Positions 56,480 to 64,000 of a stretch of DNA of 64,000 nt are shown here, in pieces. The position numbers were made by a program, and so were the translations under genes. The stretch spans positions 66,324 through 130,323 of the forward strand of contig JAHHRJ010000001.1 of the NCBI GenBank assembly GCA_020025885.1. Reading direction: 5' to 3'. Source of the stretch: Butyricicoccus sp. (GTDB taxonomy: Bacteria > Bacillota > Clostridia > Oscillospirales > Butyricicoccaceae). Position 1 is the stretch's first letter; each line of letters opens with the position of its first letter. A model generated the notes under the pieces. The model was not told where the DNA came from, did not search any database, and saw nothing but the letters and a program-made list of their open reading frames with translations.

Positions 56480-57649
56480 ATGCAGATGAAAAAGAAAAAG
56501 CTGCCTGACGAACAAAATGTCCATCGGGCGCCGGAGGGAACATTGCTTGGACGCCAACACCCGATGGATTTACCGTTTCTGATTCTGGTGTTGATTCTGG
56601 TGGCGGCAGGACTGATTGTTCTGTTCAGTGCCAGTTATGCAGTGGGAATGTATCGCCGCGGAGATCCGTATACCTACATTCGTCCACAGCTTTTATTTGC
56701 GGGCATTGGACTGTGTGCCATGTATGTAGCCAGCCGCATAGATTATCATATCTATCATAAACTGGCGTGGCCCATTTTGGGCGTGGCACTGATTTTGCTG
56801 GCGCTGGTATTGGTCATGCCGGAATACAACGGTTGTAAGCGATGGATCGTGCTTCCCGGACTGGGCACGCTGCAGCCCAGCGAAATTGCCAAATTTGCGG
56901 TCGTGCTGGTGTTCAGCCACATGATCGCGCTGAATCATCCGCAGATGGGCAGCTTTCGAGTGGGCGTTTTGCCGTTTGCTATTGTGTTGGGAACAGTGGC
57001 GGTGCTGATGCTGCTGGAGCCGCACTTGTCGGGTACGCTGCTGATTTTGGGCATTGGCGCAGTATTGATGTTTGTGGGTGGTACAGGGCTGCGATGGTTT
57101 GCGATGGCCGGCGCAGGCGGTGTGGCTGCCATCGGTGCGGCAGTGGTGCTGATGCCGGACCTGGTGCCTTATGCAATGGACCGCTTTTCCAGCTGGCTGG
57201 ATCCGTTTGCGGACCCGTTGGGAGATGGACACCAGACGATTCAAAGCCTGTATGCCATCGGAAGCGGCGGCGCAGTGGGTTTGGGCCTTGGCAACAGCCG
57301 CCAAAAACATTTGTTTGTACCGGAACCCCAGAACGATTTTATTTTTTCAATCCTGTGTGAGGAAATGGGCTTTGTGGGCGCATGCTTGGTGCTGCTGTTA
57401 TTTGTTTTGTTGCTGCTGCGCGGCATGACCATTGCCACCCGTGCGCCGGATAAATTCGGGGCACTTTTGGTAGTGGGATTCACCATTCAGGTCACTTTAC
57501 AGGCGGTCTTGAATGTGGCAGTTGTGACCAATACCATCCCCAATACCGGCATCAGCCTGCCGTTCTTCTCTTCGGGCGGCACCAGCTTGGTGATGTTGTT
57601 GGGCGAAATGGGCGTGATTCTTTCGGTTTCGCGGCACGGAACCCAATAA
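56480..57649 (+). CDS. ftsW: FtsW/SpoVE/RodA-family peptidoglycan glycosyltransferase
   Basis: The 389-residue SEDS protein has ten membrane segments and polymerises lipid II. Seen are VLFSASYAVG in the first span, the large outer loop with GDGHQTIQSLYAIGSGG, EPQNDFIFSILCEEMGF with the family's PExxTDF-like motif as PEPQNDF, and NTGISLPFFSSGGTSL near the end. The Asp of the inner EPHLSG region corresponds to the catalytic loop of RodA. It stands before murA and ftsZ, so FtsW is the likeliest member; SpoVE cannot be excluded. AAGGGGGAG precedes the ATG. Confidence 0.92.
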   Translation: MQMKKKKLPDEQNVHRAPEGTLLGRQHPMDLPFLILVLILVAAGLIVLFSASYAVGMYRRGDPYTYIRPQLLFAGIGLCAMYVASRIDYHIYHKLAWPILGVALILLALVLVMPEYNGCKRWIVLPGLGTLQPSEIAKFAVVLVFSHMIALNHPQMGSFRVGVLPFAIVLGTVAVLMLLEPHLSGTLLILGIGAVLMFVGGTGLRWFAMAGAGGVAAIGAAVVLMPDLVPYAMDRFSSWLDPFADPLGDGHQTIQSLYAIGSGGAVGLGLGNSRQKHLFVPEPQNDFIFSILCEEMGFVGACLVLLLFVLLLLRGMTIATRAPDKFGALLVVGFTIQVTLQAVLNVAVVTNTIPNTGISLPFFSSGGTSLVMLLGEMGVILSVSRHGTQ

Positions 57650-57722
57650 ATCAATCTGCTTTTTCACGGAAAAGTGCCGTTTGGCATAAGGTGGGATATC
57701 TTGTGGGAACGGAGGCTTTTCT

Positions 57723-58985
57723 ATGACAGAAATTTTAGAAATTTGGGGCGGTCACCCGCTGTGCGGAACGGTGGAGATTCCTTCTGCAAAAAATAGTGTC
57801 CTGCCGCTGCTGGCGGCTTCGGTGTTATGCCGGGAGAAGGTCTGCCTGGAAAAGATCCCACAGCTTTCAGATGTACAGGTGAGCCTTGCACTGCTGCGGG
57901 AACTTGGCGTTTCGGCCAGACAGAGTGGGAATCGTGTGCTGATTGATGCGGAACGGGACATCAGCAGTTCGCTGTCCACCGAAATGATGCGAAAAATGCG
58001 CGCTTCGGTTTTGTTTTTGGCTCCGGTTTTGTCCAGAACAGGTGCGGTCGATGCAAGCCTGCCCGGCGGCTGCAAACTGGGCGCGCGCCCCATTGACATC
58101 CATCTGGACGGGCTAGAGAAAATGGGCGCAACGATCCACTGGCACGAAGAACGGCTGTATCTGCGTGCGCCCCATGGACTGAAAGGAACCGAATATACAC
58201 TGCGCTGCCCCAGCGTGGGGGCAACCGAAACCCTGTTGATGGCGGCGGTTTGTGCAAAGGGGACAACGGTTTTGCATGGAACCGCAAGAGAACCGGAAAT
58301 CATGGATCTGGCAGATTTTCTCAACACCTGCGGCGGACATATTACAGGTGCAGGATCGGATACGATTCGCATTGAAGGCGTGCCGAGCCTTTTGGGCGGA
58401 ACGTATACGCCTGTGCCGGACCGCATTGTGGCGGCAACCGTGGCTTGCGCCTGTGCGGCAGCAGGCGGCTGCATTACGATGCATGGTGTGCAGGCAGAAC
58501 TGTTTGAACCAGTGTTGGAAGTACTGGAAAAAGCAGGCTGTACAGTGCAAAGAGAAAACGAAAGCGTCACGGTCGAGCGAAGACAACTGCTGCACGGCGT
58601 GGGACTTGTGGAAACAGGTGTATATCCGGGCTTCCCAACCGATGCGGCACCGCTGCTGGCAGCAGCATTATTGCAGGCGGAAGGAGAAAGCTGTATCCGT
58701 GATACGATTTTTCCCAAGCGATTTGCCTGCGCAGAAGGATTTTCTGCAATGGGAGCACAGGTACAGCTGGAAGGTCCGGCGCTGCATATCTATCAGGGAA
58801 AAGCAATGCATGGTGCAAGGGTACGAGCACAGGATCTGCGCGGCGGTGCGGCACTGGCCATTGCAGCGCTTGGAACGGCAGGAAAAACGGAAATCAGCGA
58901 TGTTTTTTACATGAAACGAGGCTACGAAGATATGAAAAGTCTGTTTCGCCAACTGGGGGTCAAGGTGCGCACGAAGAAAAAGTGA
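57723..58985 (+). CDS. murA: UDP-N-acetylglucosamine 1-carboxyvinyltransferase
   Basis: The 420-residue enzyme starts peptidoglycan precursor synthesis by adding enolpyruvate to UDP-GlcNAc. The substrate Lys is in IPSAKNSVLPLL. The catalytic-loop Cys is in LPGGCKLGARPIDIHL, the site of fosfomycin attack, so the sensitive form with Cys is kept. The PTDAAPLLAAAL segment and C-terminal ELSGLRGGAAL-like DLRGGAALAIAAL are typical. It follows ftsW by 73 bases. Confidence 0.95.
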   Translation: MTEILEIWGGHPLCGTVEIPSAKNSVLPLLAASVLCREKVCLEKIPQLSDVQVSLALLRELGVSARQSGNRVLIDAERDISSSLSTEMMRKMRASVLFLAPVLSRTGAVDASLPGGCKLGARPIDIHLDGLEKMGATIHWHEERLYLRAPHGLKGTEYTLRCPSVGATETLLMAAVCAKGTTVLHGTAREPEIMDLADFLNTCGGHITGAGSDTIRIEGVPSLLGGTYTPVPDRIVAATVACACAAAGGCITMHGVQAELFEPVLEVLEKAGCTVQRENESVTVERRQLLHGVGLVETGVYPGFPTDAAPLLAAALLQAEGESCIRDTIFPKRFACAEGFSAMGAQVQLEGPALHIYQGKAMHGARVRAQDLRGGAALAIAALGTAGKTEISDVFYMKRGYEDMKSLFRQLGVKVRTKKK

Positions 58986-59024
58986 AAATCTCTTTAAGTT
59001 TTTCCGTCGGGAGCCAAAAATTCC

Positions 59025-59053
59025 TTGTAATTGCCATAAAATGATGTTAAAAT
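59025..59053 (+). promoter_or_regulatory. Promoter of ftsZ
   Basis: TTGTAA at 59025-59030 and TAAAAT at 59048-59053 are 17 bases apart, giving a leader of about 80 bases. Confidence 0.65.
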
Positions 59054-59092
59054 TAGACTGTTATGATATACCCGTTCATGTAGAAAAAATGT

Positions 59093-59116
59093 AGTATATA
59101 TGAGCGAAAATATACT
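59093..59116. repeat. Inverted repeat in the ftsZ leader
   Basis: AGTATAT at 59093-59099 and ATATACT at 59110-59116 are perfect inverted repeats with a ten-base spacer, 25 bases before the ftsZ ATG. It may be an operator or a weak leader hairpin near the ribosome site (GGAGG). Confidence 0.5.
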
Positions 59117-59140
59117 ATTTGTAGTTGGAGGAAAATCAAT

Positions 59141-60265
59141 ATGGCTTTCATGCTGGATGAAGGAACCGAGGAAAACGTTACTAATATTAAGGTCGTCGGC
59201 GTTGGCGGCGGCGGTGGCAATGCAGTGAACCGCATGGTTCTCTCCGGTTTGGAGGGCGTGGAATTCATTGCTATGAATACGGATGCCCAGGCTCTGTTTA
59301 AGAACCAGGCTACCATGAAGACCCAGATTGGCTCTAAACTGACCAAGGGCCGCGGCGCAGGCGCAGACCCCGAAATCGGCCAGCGCGCTGCAGAAGAAAG
59401 CAAAGATGAGATTGCCAATGCACTGAAGGGTGCACAGATGGTATTTATTACAGCCGGCATGGGCGGCGGCACCGGCACTGGTGCTGCACCCGTTGTTGCT
59501 GAGGTTGCACACGACCTGGGCATTCTGACGGTCGGTATTGTGACTAAGCCTTTCGGCTTTGAAGGCAAGCGCAAGATGGGCCTGGCTGAGCAGGGTATTG
59601 CAAAGCTGATGGAACACGTGGACAGCCTGATCGTGATTCCCAACGAGCGCCTGAAGCAGATCAGCGCTGAAAAGATCACCATGATGAATGCGTTTGAAGC
59701 AGCTGACAACGTGCTGCGCCAGGGCGTGCAGTCCATTTCTGCACTGATCAATGTGCCCGCATTTATTAACCTGGACTTCGCAGACGTGCGTTCTGTTATG
59801 AAGGACGCTGGCCTGGCACACATGGGCGTGGGCGAGGCTAAGGGTGCTGGGAAGGCAGAAAATGCAGCCAAGGCTGCTATTTCCAGCCCGCTGCTGGAGA
59901 CCAGCATCGCAGGCGCACACGGCGTTATCATCAACATCACTTCCAGCCCCGATATCAGCCTGGAAGATGTTGAAACTGCAGCAAGCCTGATTACCGAGAA
60001 TGCACATCCCGATGCAAACATCATTTGGGGTACTGCATTTGATGAGTCTATGGCAGACGAGATGCGTGTTACCGTTGTTGCAACGGGTTTTGACTCCAAG
60101 CCTGTGACCCCGATTGTAGATAAGGCTGCCAGCGTAGTTGGCACGGTAAGCACACCGGAGGCTGTGTTCAGTGCAGAAAAAGATCAGCCGAAGCCTGCAG
60201 AAAAAGAAGATGACGCAGACTATTTCGATACTCTGATGGAACTGCTGAACAAGAACCGCCACTAA
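59141..60265 (+). CDS. ftsZ: Cell-division GTPase FtsZ
   Basis: The 374-residue tubulin homologue forms the division ring. Marks: KVVGVGGGGGNAVNRM at the start, the tubulin signature GGGTGTGAAPVVAE near residue 108, the T7-loop region with NVPAFINLDFADV, and the C-terminal beta domain to about 320. The linker is short, and the end peptide (DADYFDTLMELLNKNRH) is a modified form of the conserved C-terminal tail that binds partners. It has its own promoter, and no ftsA or ftsQ is adjacent. Confidence 0.97.
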   Translation: MAFMLDEGTEENVTNIKVVGVGGGGGNAVNRMVLSGLEGVEFIAMNTDAQALFKNQATMKTQIGSKLTKGRGAGADPEIGQRAAEESKDEIANALKGAQMVFITAGMGGGTGTGAAPVVAEVAHDLGILTVGIVTKPFGFEGKRKMGLAEQGIAKLMEHVDSLIVIPNERLKQISAEKITMMNAFEAADNVLRQGVQSISALINVPAFINLDFADVRSVMKDAGLAHMGVGEAKGAGKAENAAKAAISSPLLETSIAGAHGVIINITSSPDISLEDVETAASLITENAHPDANIIWGTAFDESMADEMRVTVVATGFDSKPVTPIVDKAASVVGTVSTPEAVFSAEKDQPKPAEKEDDADYFDTLMELLNKNRH

Positions 60266-60302
60266 GCGAAAAGAAGTTTACGGGAGAGGAAGGTGACTTC
60301 TT

Positions 60303-61463
60303 TTGGACGAAAACAATATGGTTTTCAAAAAGGCTGTGTTCGGCTTTAGCAAAAAAGACGTCCTCGCCTGTATTGACCGCTTGACAGCGGAAAGCCTGGA
60401 ACAACAGAAACAGGCACAGGAACGGATTGAGGCGCTGCAGGCCGAATTGGACACATCCCATGCGGAGTGTGACCGACTGAAGCAGGATGCCGAAGAAATG
60501 CTGCACCAGATTGCGGATTTGATGCAGCAAAATGACCAGCAGGCTGAAGAAATTCAGAATGCCCTGGAACAGGCTGAAAAGGAAAAGAGCCAGATGGCGG
60601 AGCTGGTGAGCCAGAATCAGGATTACAAGCGCCGTCTGTTCGATAAAGAAGCTGAGGTTGTCTGTCTGCGCAGAGATCTGAATAAGATGACACAAGCGTG
60701 CCAGGAAAAGCAGGCGCAGTTGGAACAGCAGAAGGCGGAAATCGAAGAACTAAAAAAAAATTGTGATCAGCGTGTAGCAGAAGCCACCAGTAGTGCAGAG
60801 GCAAAGGTAGCACAGGCGCAGCGCGACGCTGCAGAGCAGCTGGCACAGAGCCAAAGCGAAGCGGAGAGCCGCATTGCACAGGTGCAAGCATCTTTAACGG
60901 ATGCACAACGCATCGCACGGGAGCAGGTGGAAACTGCCCAGCAGCAGGCTGCGCAGGATGTGGCTGCGGCGAAGGCTTATGCCAATCAGGAAATGGGGAA
61001 GCTGCGCCGTGAGACGGCACAGCAGATTGCCCATGCGGAAAAGAAAGCAGAATCTCAGATTTTGCAGGCACAGGCAGAAGCTGAATTGGCACGGAATGCA
61101 GCAAAGCGAGAAGAACAAAGCACCAAAGAGCGCTTGAGCGCAGGAGCCGCCAATATTGACGAGAGCCTTAGCTCGGTGCGCCGCGATCTGGCTGCCGTAG
61201 AACAGAGCATTGCGCGGGTGACGCGGGACTTGCAGCATTCGATCGATGCGCTGGAGTCGGCTTTGTCCGATGCAGAGGCAGACGTAAAGTCGCTGCATCG
61301 TAAGGTGGCAGATTTTCCGCAGGCTGGCAAGAAGGCAGAGCCGAAACGGAATGTGAATTTCCAGTCCGCAAACGAGATGCCAAATACCCGTGAGAAACCG
61401 CATGTACAGCAGACACTGAGCGAAATGCTGTTGGACAAGCTGGTCCAGATGATGGGAAAATAA
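60303..61463 (+). CDS. DivIVA-like coiled-coil protein
   Basis: The 386-residue protein has a DivIVA-type N-terminus (MVFKKAVFGFSKKDVLACID) followed by about 300 residues of nearly unbroken coiled coil rich in Glu, Gln and Ala, with a basic C-terminal part. DivIVA proteins bind curved membrane at poles and septa and organise division or growth. It lies 37 bases behind ftsZ, supporting a division role. TTG at 60303 is likely the start, with AGGAAGGTGA upstream; ATG 60318 is an alternative. Confidence 0.83.
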   Translation: MDENNMVFKKAVFGFSKKDVLACIDRLTAESLEQQKQAQERIEALQAELDTSHAECDRLKQDAEEMLHQIADLMQQNDQQAEEIQNALEQAEKEKSQMAELVSQNQDYKRRLFDKEAEVVCLRRDLNKMTQACQEKQAQLEQQKAEIEELKKNCDQRVAEATSSAEAKVAQAQRDAAEQLAQSQSEAESRIAQVQASLTDAQRIAREQVETAQQQAAQDVAAAKAYANQEMGKLRRETAQQIAHAEKKAESQILQAQAEAELARNAAKREEQSTKERLSAGAANIDESLSSVRRDLAAVEQSIARVTRDLQHSIDALESALSDAEADVKSLHRKVADFPQAGKKAEPKRNVNFQSANEMPNTREKPHVQQTLSEMLLDKLVQMMGK

Positions 61464-61471
61464 GAAATAAG

Positions 61472-61516
61472 AAGGAGCTGGCCTGGCTGAAAAAGCTGGG
61501 AAGGCTCCTTTTCTTT
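61472..61516 (+). terminator. Terminator of the ftsZ-divIVA unit
   Basis: AAGGAGC at 61472-61478 pairs with GCTCCTT at 61504-61510, with an inner AGC stem, followed by a T-rich tail. Confidence 0.7.
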
Positions 61517-61552
61517 GTAATGGTAATGCGAAGTAATGCAAAATAGTAAATA

Positions 61553-61594
61553 AAAAAGGACACTGTACACAATACGTGTACGGTGTCCTTTTTC
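61553..61594. terminator. Terminator of the ydbC-HD operon (bidirectional)
   Basis: AAAAAGGACACTGTACAC pairs with GTGTACGGTGTCCTTTTT (one wobble) around AATAC; A and T flanks serve both strands. Confidence 0.88.
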
Positions 61595-61607
61595 GTTCAA
61601 AACAGCA

Positions 61608-62192
61608 TCAGCGAGGAACGTCGCTGGTTCCATGCTCCATCAAGTAGGTGGCATGAAGGTCGGCGATGTGAAGCTTCACGGCAAGTGGATACTTGTCGTA
61701 TGCTGCGCTGATGGCAAAACTGCCGCCGCGCGCGGCATCGTCAAAGCCGCCCATGTGCCAGCGAATGGCAACGGCTTCGGCGGTGTGCAGCTTCATAAAG
61801 CGTTCAATGAGAAAAACACTTTTTTCGCCGTGACCATAGGGGAAAAGGTCATCGACCTGGTAGAATGGAATTTTCTCCCACTGACCGGTTGTTTCGTTTT
61901 TTACATTGCGTGTACCGACTTTGTAGAAATTGGCTTTGCACAAATCGTGCAGTAGCGCAACGACTGCAAAGGTTTCTTCGCTTTCATCTTCCGTGAAATA
62001 CATATCGTGCAAGGCGTGATATACGTTCAGACTGTGCATGACCAGGCCTTCCTCACAAGCGCCGTGAAAGCGTGTGGAGGCCGGAGCACGAAAGAAGTCT
62101 GTGCGTTCATCCATCCAGGCCAGCAGCTTATCTGCGCCCGGACGTTTGATGTTCTCCTGGAAGATGCGGAAAAATTCTTCCCGATAATCCAT
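61608..62192 (-). CDS. HD-domain phosphohydrolase
   Basis: The 194-residue protein has the HD metal site: first His in FHGACEEGLVMHSLNV, the HD pair in VALLHDLCKANFY, His in YGHGEKSVFLIERFM and a late Asp in IADLHA. It matches small HD hydrolases of Clostridia that act on nucleotides or phosphate esters; the substrate is unknown. It is the second gene of a two-gene operon, starting one base before the end of the ydbC-like gene. Confidence 0.85.
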   Translation of the reverse strand: MDYREEFFRIFQENIKRPGADKLLAWMDERTDFFRAPASTRFHGACEEGLVMHSLNVYHALHDMYFTEDESEETFAVVALLHDLCKANFYKVGTRNVKNETTGQWEKIPFYQVDDLFPYGHGEKSVFLIERFMKLHTAEAVAIRWHMGGFDDAARGGSFAISAAYDKYPLAVKLHIADLHATYLMEHGTSDVPR

Positions 62193-62193
62193 A

Positions 62194-62457
62194 TCAGAAC
62201 TCCGGGAAATCCGGGTCGCCTGCTGCGTCAGGTTCGCCCAGATCCAACTCTTCCAGAATGCCCTTCAGAGTGGACAGTTCTTCAGCGGTCAGAGAGATGC
62301 CCTTGCCCATCTTGCTTCCATCCGGAGACCAGTCACGAATATCATACTTCGGCTCACGGCCGTTCCAGCTAACCATGTTCAGCTGACGCTCCCAACCAGT
62401 CGTTGCGGTGGAGAGAACAGCGATGCGTTCGGTAATTTCATAAGAGAATCCTGCCAT
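62194..62457 (-). CDS. YdbC/PC4-family single-strand DNA-binding protein
   Basis: The 87-residue protein has the PC4/YdbC pattern: an N-terminal strand region (ITERIAVLSTATTGWERQLN), the conserved KYDIRDWSPDGSKMGKGISL, then a C-terminal helix with EELSTLKGILEEL. Such dimers bind single-stranded nucleic acid and may act in transcription or replication. It is followed at once by the HD hydrolase gene. Confidence 0.88.
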   Translation of the reverse strand: MAGFSYEITERIAVLSTATTGWERQLNMVSWNGREPKYDIRDWSPDGSKMGKGISLTAEELSTLKGILEELDLGEPDAAGDPDFPEF

Positions 62458-62550
62458 AATTGCAGCACCTGCCTTCTTTTCATTTTCTCTATCATAATAA
62501 GGGAAGTGCTGCGGAAATGCAACCGGAATTTTGTAAAAATATTGCGGAAG

Positions 62551-62820
62551 TTAACCGTAGGGGGCTTCTTCACGCCATTCAAGCAGCCTCTGGACGGTTT
62601 CGTCCTCCTCCTGACAGGATTGATTCGGAGAAATCTCTGGGGCACTGCTCTGCTGAATGCCTGGGGTTTCGCCTTTCAAAAAAGAGCGTGCGTTTTTCTG
62701 GCGGCTGGGCAGGCAGTTGTGCGCCCATGCTTCGGAAGATTTGCCACCGTCTGCGCGGCCGTGGGTCTCGTTGGGCAGATTATCCATGTTGTGATGGATA
62801 AAAGGAGTCAGTGTATTCAT
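62551..62820 (-). CDS. Small hypothetical protein, Gln/Glu-rich
   Basis: The 89-residue protein starts behind a perfect GGAGGTGAT site at the right distance, which is the main support for a real gene. It is hydrophilic and probably disordered, with a polar middle (HGRADGGKSSEAWAHN) and an acidic helical end (DETVQRLLEWREE). There is no family I recognise. Neighbours on both sides are on the same strand but separated by terminators or gaps. Confidence 0.55.
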   Translation of the reverse strand: MNTLTPFIHHNMDNLPNETHGRADGGKSSEAWAHNCLPSRQKNARSFLKGETPGIQQSSAPEISPNQSCQEEDETVQRLLEWREEAPYG

Positions 62821-62878
62821 ATGCGATCACCTCCAAGACCAGTATGTCGAAAAAAGAATAAAATATACAGAACAAAAG

Positions 62879-62924
62879 AAAAGCCGACAAGGACATACGA
62901 AGCGTACCTTGTCGGCTTTTTTCT
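62879..62924 (-). terminator. Terminator between the DUF3592-like gene and the small gene
   Basis: AAAAGCCGACAAGG pairs perfectly with CCTTGTCGGCTTTT around a 14-base loop with further pairing; T-rich on either side. Confidence 0.85.
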
Positions 62925-63313
62925 TATATAAGGAATAAGAGGAGGATGAATGCGGCGAACAGAAGCGAAAGTGTACCCCAAAGGACATCGCGCCAAAGAC
63001 CACCGGTAGGATACCAGTAGCGATCGGGATGGGATGAATCACAGAAGATGTGGACGATGTCGCCGGTACGAATGGTAGAACCACGAGAAACATTGTAATC
63101 GATGACCAGATAATCTTTACCGTTGAGTGAAAAGCGATACTGCGGAAAACGATTCTTATGCTGAGAACCTTTATCATTCAAAGTATTCTGATTATATCCC
63201 AGAGCTACCGTGGCGTTAACAAAGGTACGACAACGCAATTTACGGAAAAGACAGCTGCCAATCAGATAAAGCCCCACAATCAGGGAGAGAGAACCTAGTA
63301 AGATACCTAACAT
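62924..63313 (-). CDS. DUF3592-like membrane protein
   Basis: The 129-residue protein has one membrane span at each end (LGILLGSLSLIVGLYLIGSC and VLWGTLSLLFAAFILLLFLI) with a beta domain between them, including the FSLNGKDYLVI strand and IRTGDIVHIFCDSSHPDRY. This is the layout of DUF3592 proteins, of unknown function. It begins 15 bases behind the upstream gene on the same strand and is probably co-transcribed with it. Confidence 0.78.
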   Translation of the reverse strand: MLGILLGSLSLIVGLYLIGSCLFRKLRCRTFVNATVALGYNQNTLNDKGSQHKNRFPQYRFSLNGKDYLVIDYNVSRGSTIRTGDIVHIFCDSSHPDRYWYPTGGLWRDVLWGTLSLLFAAFILLLFLI

Positions 63314-63328
63314 ATAAAATCCTTTCGT

Positions 63329-63742
63329 TTAATGGTGTCGCAGCCGAAGCCGCCAAAGCTTCCATTTGGAATACCCGGCGGAAGGGTCACTGGCCAGTTC
63401 GGCGGACAACTTCCAGGGAAAACGATCCTGATCAAAATAAAGCCAGCCGTTTTCATCAATGAAAGTGAGCGCAGAAGGCAATACGGCAGAATCATAATAA
63501 CCTTTGCTCGGAAGATCCCAGTGGAGTGTGCCATCCGAATCCATGCCCTTGGCCCAAACGGCGAACACACACCCGGCGGCTTCGCCATAGCAGTGTTGTT
63601 CAAATCGAATCCGGCCATCCAGATAGAATTTGATACATTCTAGTGTGGCGCTTTCACTGCGCGTGTTAGTTCGGGCAATATAATCCTTTTGATAGCGCCG
63701 ACAGCATTGGATACCTGCTAAGGTTTTGAAATCAATATGCAT
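63329..63742 (-). CDS. Hypothetical soluble protein
   Basis: The 137-residue protein is beta-rich, with many Tyr, Trp and Asp residues (SATLECIKFYLDGRIRFEQH and WLYFDQDRFPWKLSAE). It resembles a single-domain immunity- or sensor-type protein but matches no family I recognise. The ATG at 63742 follows AAGGAG. It is paired with the DUF3592-like membrane protein; the frame stays open upstream without a ribosome site. Confidence 0.65.
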   Translation of the reverse strand: MHIDFKTLAGIQCCRRYQKDYIARTNTRSESATLECIKFYLDGRIRFEQHCYGEAAGCVFAVWAKGMDSDGTLHWDLPSKGYYDSAVLPSALTFIDENGWLYFDQDRFPWKLSAELASDPSAGYSKWKLWRLRLRHH

Positions 63743-63954
63743 GGAGAACTCCTTATATAATAAAGAAGATAGTGCAGGATGAAAATAAAACGTGTATTGG
63801 AATATGTGTTTATGATACGGCGCAGAATACGTGGTGTCAATGCGAAATGATACGGAAATCGCACGATATTGGATAAAACAAGAACAAAAATAGGAGAATA
63901 AACTAAGCAAAAAGTCGAAAGGAATGCTTTTTTGAAAAAAGTGCAAGAAAAGTG

Positions 63955-63982
63955 TTGACTTATTTTCAAAAGCGAGTATAAT
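63955..63982 (+). promoter_or_regulatory. Strong promoter reading out of the right edge
   Basis: TTGACT at 63955-63960 and TATAAT at 63977-63982 with a 16-base spacer. No start codon follows before the window ends. The near-consensus strength suits a tRNA, rRNA or other highly expressed unit to the right. Confidence 0.7.
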
Positions 63983-64000
63983 ACTATCTTGTCAGCCGCA

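Overview
The window looks like a chromosome segment of a Gram-positive Clostridia bacterium, most likely Oscillospiraceae (a Faecalibacterium / Subdoligranulum / Gemmiger-type gut anaerobe). This rests on the Firmicutes order pyrH-frr-uppS-cdsA-dxr-rseP-ispG-polC, a PolC-type replicase, strong AGGAGG ribosome sites, a methionine synthase with a separate reactivation protein, and moderate GC. No database search was possible, so the genus is an inference.

Positions 1 to about 22,460 are the late half of a siphovirus-type prophage read left to right: terminase large subunit (cut by the window edge), portal, a minor capsid protein fused to an ADP-ribosyltransferase-like domain with a possible immunity gene behind it, scaffold, major capsid, four head-tail connector proteins, tail tube, two overlapping tail-assembly chaperones, tape measure, distal tail and baseplate genes. 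A host-recognition and lysis cassette follows: XkdX-type small proteins, a GH25 lysozyme, an Acb2/Tad1-like cyclic-nucleotide sponge and a holin. After a terminator-rich, gene-poor stretch (18.4-19.15 kb), a second diverged version of the cassette follows with its own promoter: collagen-like fibre, the same small proteins, another GH25 lysozyme and another holin. This cassette lacks the Acb2-like gene. The prophage ends just before a tRNA-Leu gene.

From 22.5 to 42.1 kb lie host genes in short units: a LysR regulator divergent from an AGCS amino-acid symporter; a peptide deformylase-like protein; metF, the methionine synthase reactivation protein and metH; a MarR (FabT-like) regulator with a DegV fatty-acid-binding protein, preceded by two FabT-like boxes around a strong promoter; a lipoprotein; kdpDE convergent with a trk potassium-uptake operon (small membrane peptide, two TrkA proteins, TrkH); tRNA-Ala; and a Spo0A-like regulator with a soluble histidine kinase. 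KdpDE has no kdpFABC here. Matching 11-bp direct repeats upstream of kdpD and the trk operon suggest KdpE controls Trk.

From 42.2 to 53.05 kb runs the large housekeeping operon: nucleotide, ribosome recycling, isoprenoid, phospholipid, site-2 protease and replication genes. The rest holds bioY; pepV with a dipeptide epimerase (probable muropeptide recycling); an ftsW-type gene, murA, ftsZ and a divIVA-like gene (cell-wall growth and division); an HD phosphohydrolase with a YdbC/PC4 protein; three small unknown proteins; and a strong promoter pointing off the right edge.

The points most worth following up are the ADP-ribosyltransferase-tailed capsid protein with its candidate immunity gene, the Acb2-like gene inside the lysis cassette, the second autonomously promoted recognition/lysis cassette, the KdpE-Trk link with a c-di-AMP-type motif in KdpD, and the degenerate Spo0A-like/kinase pair.
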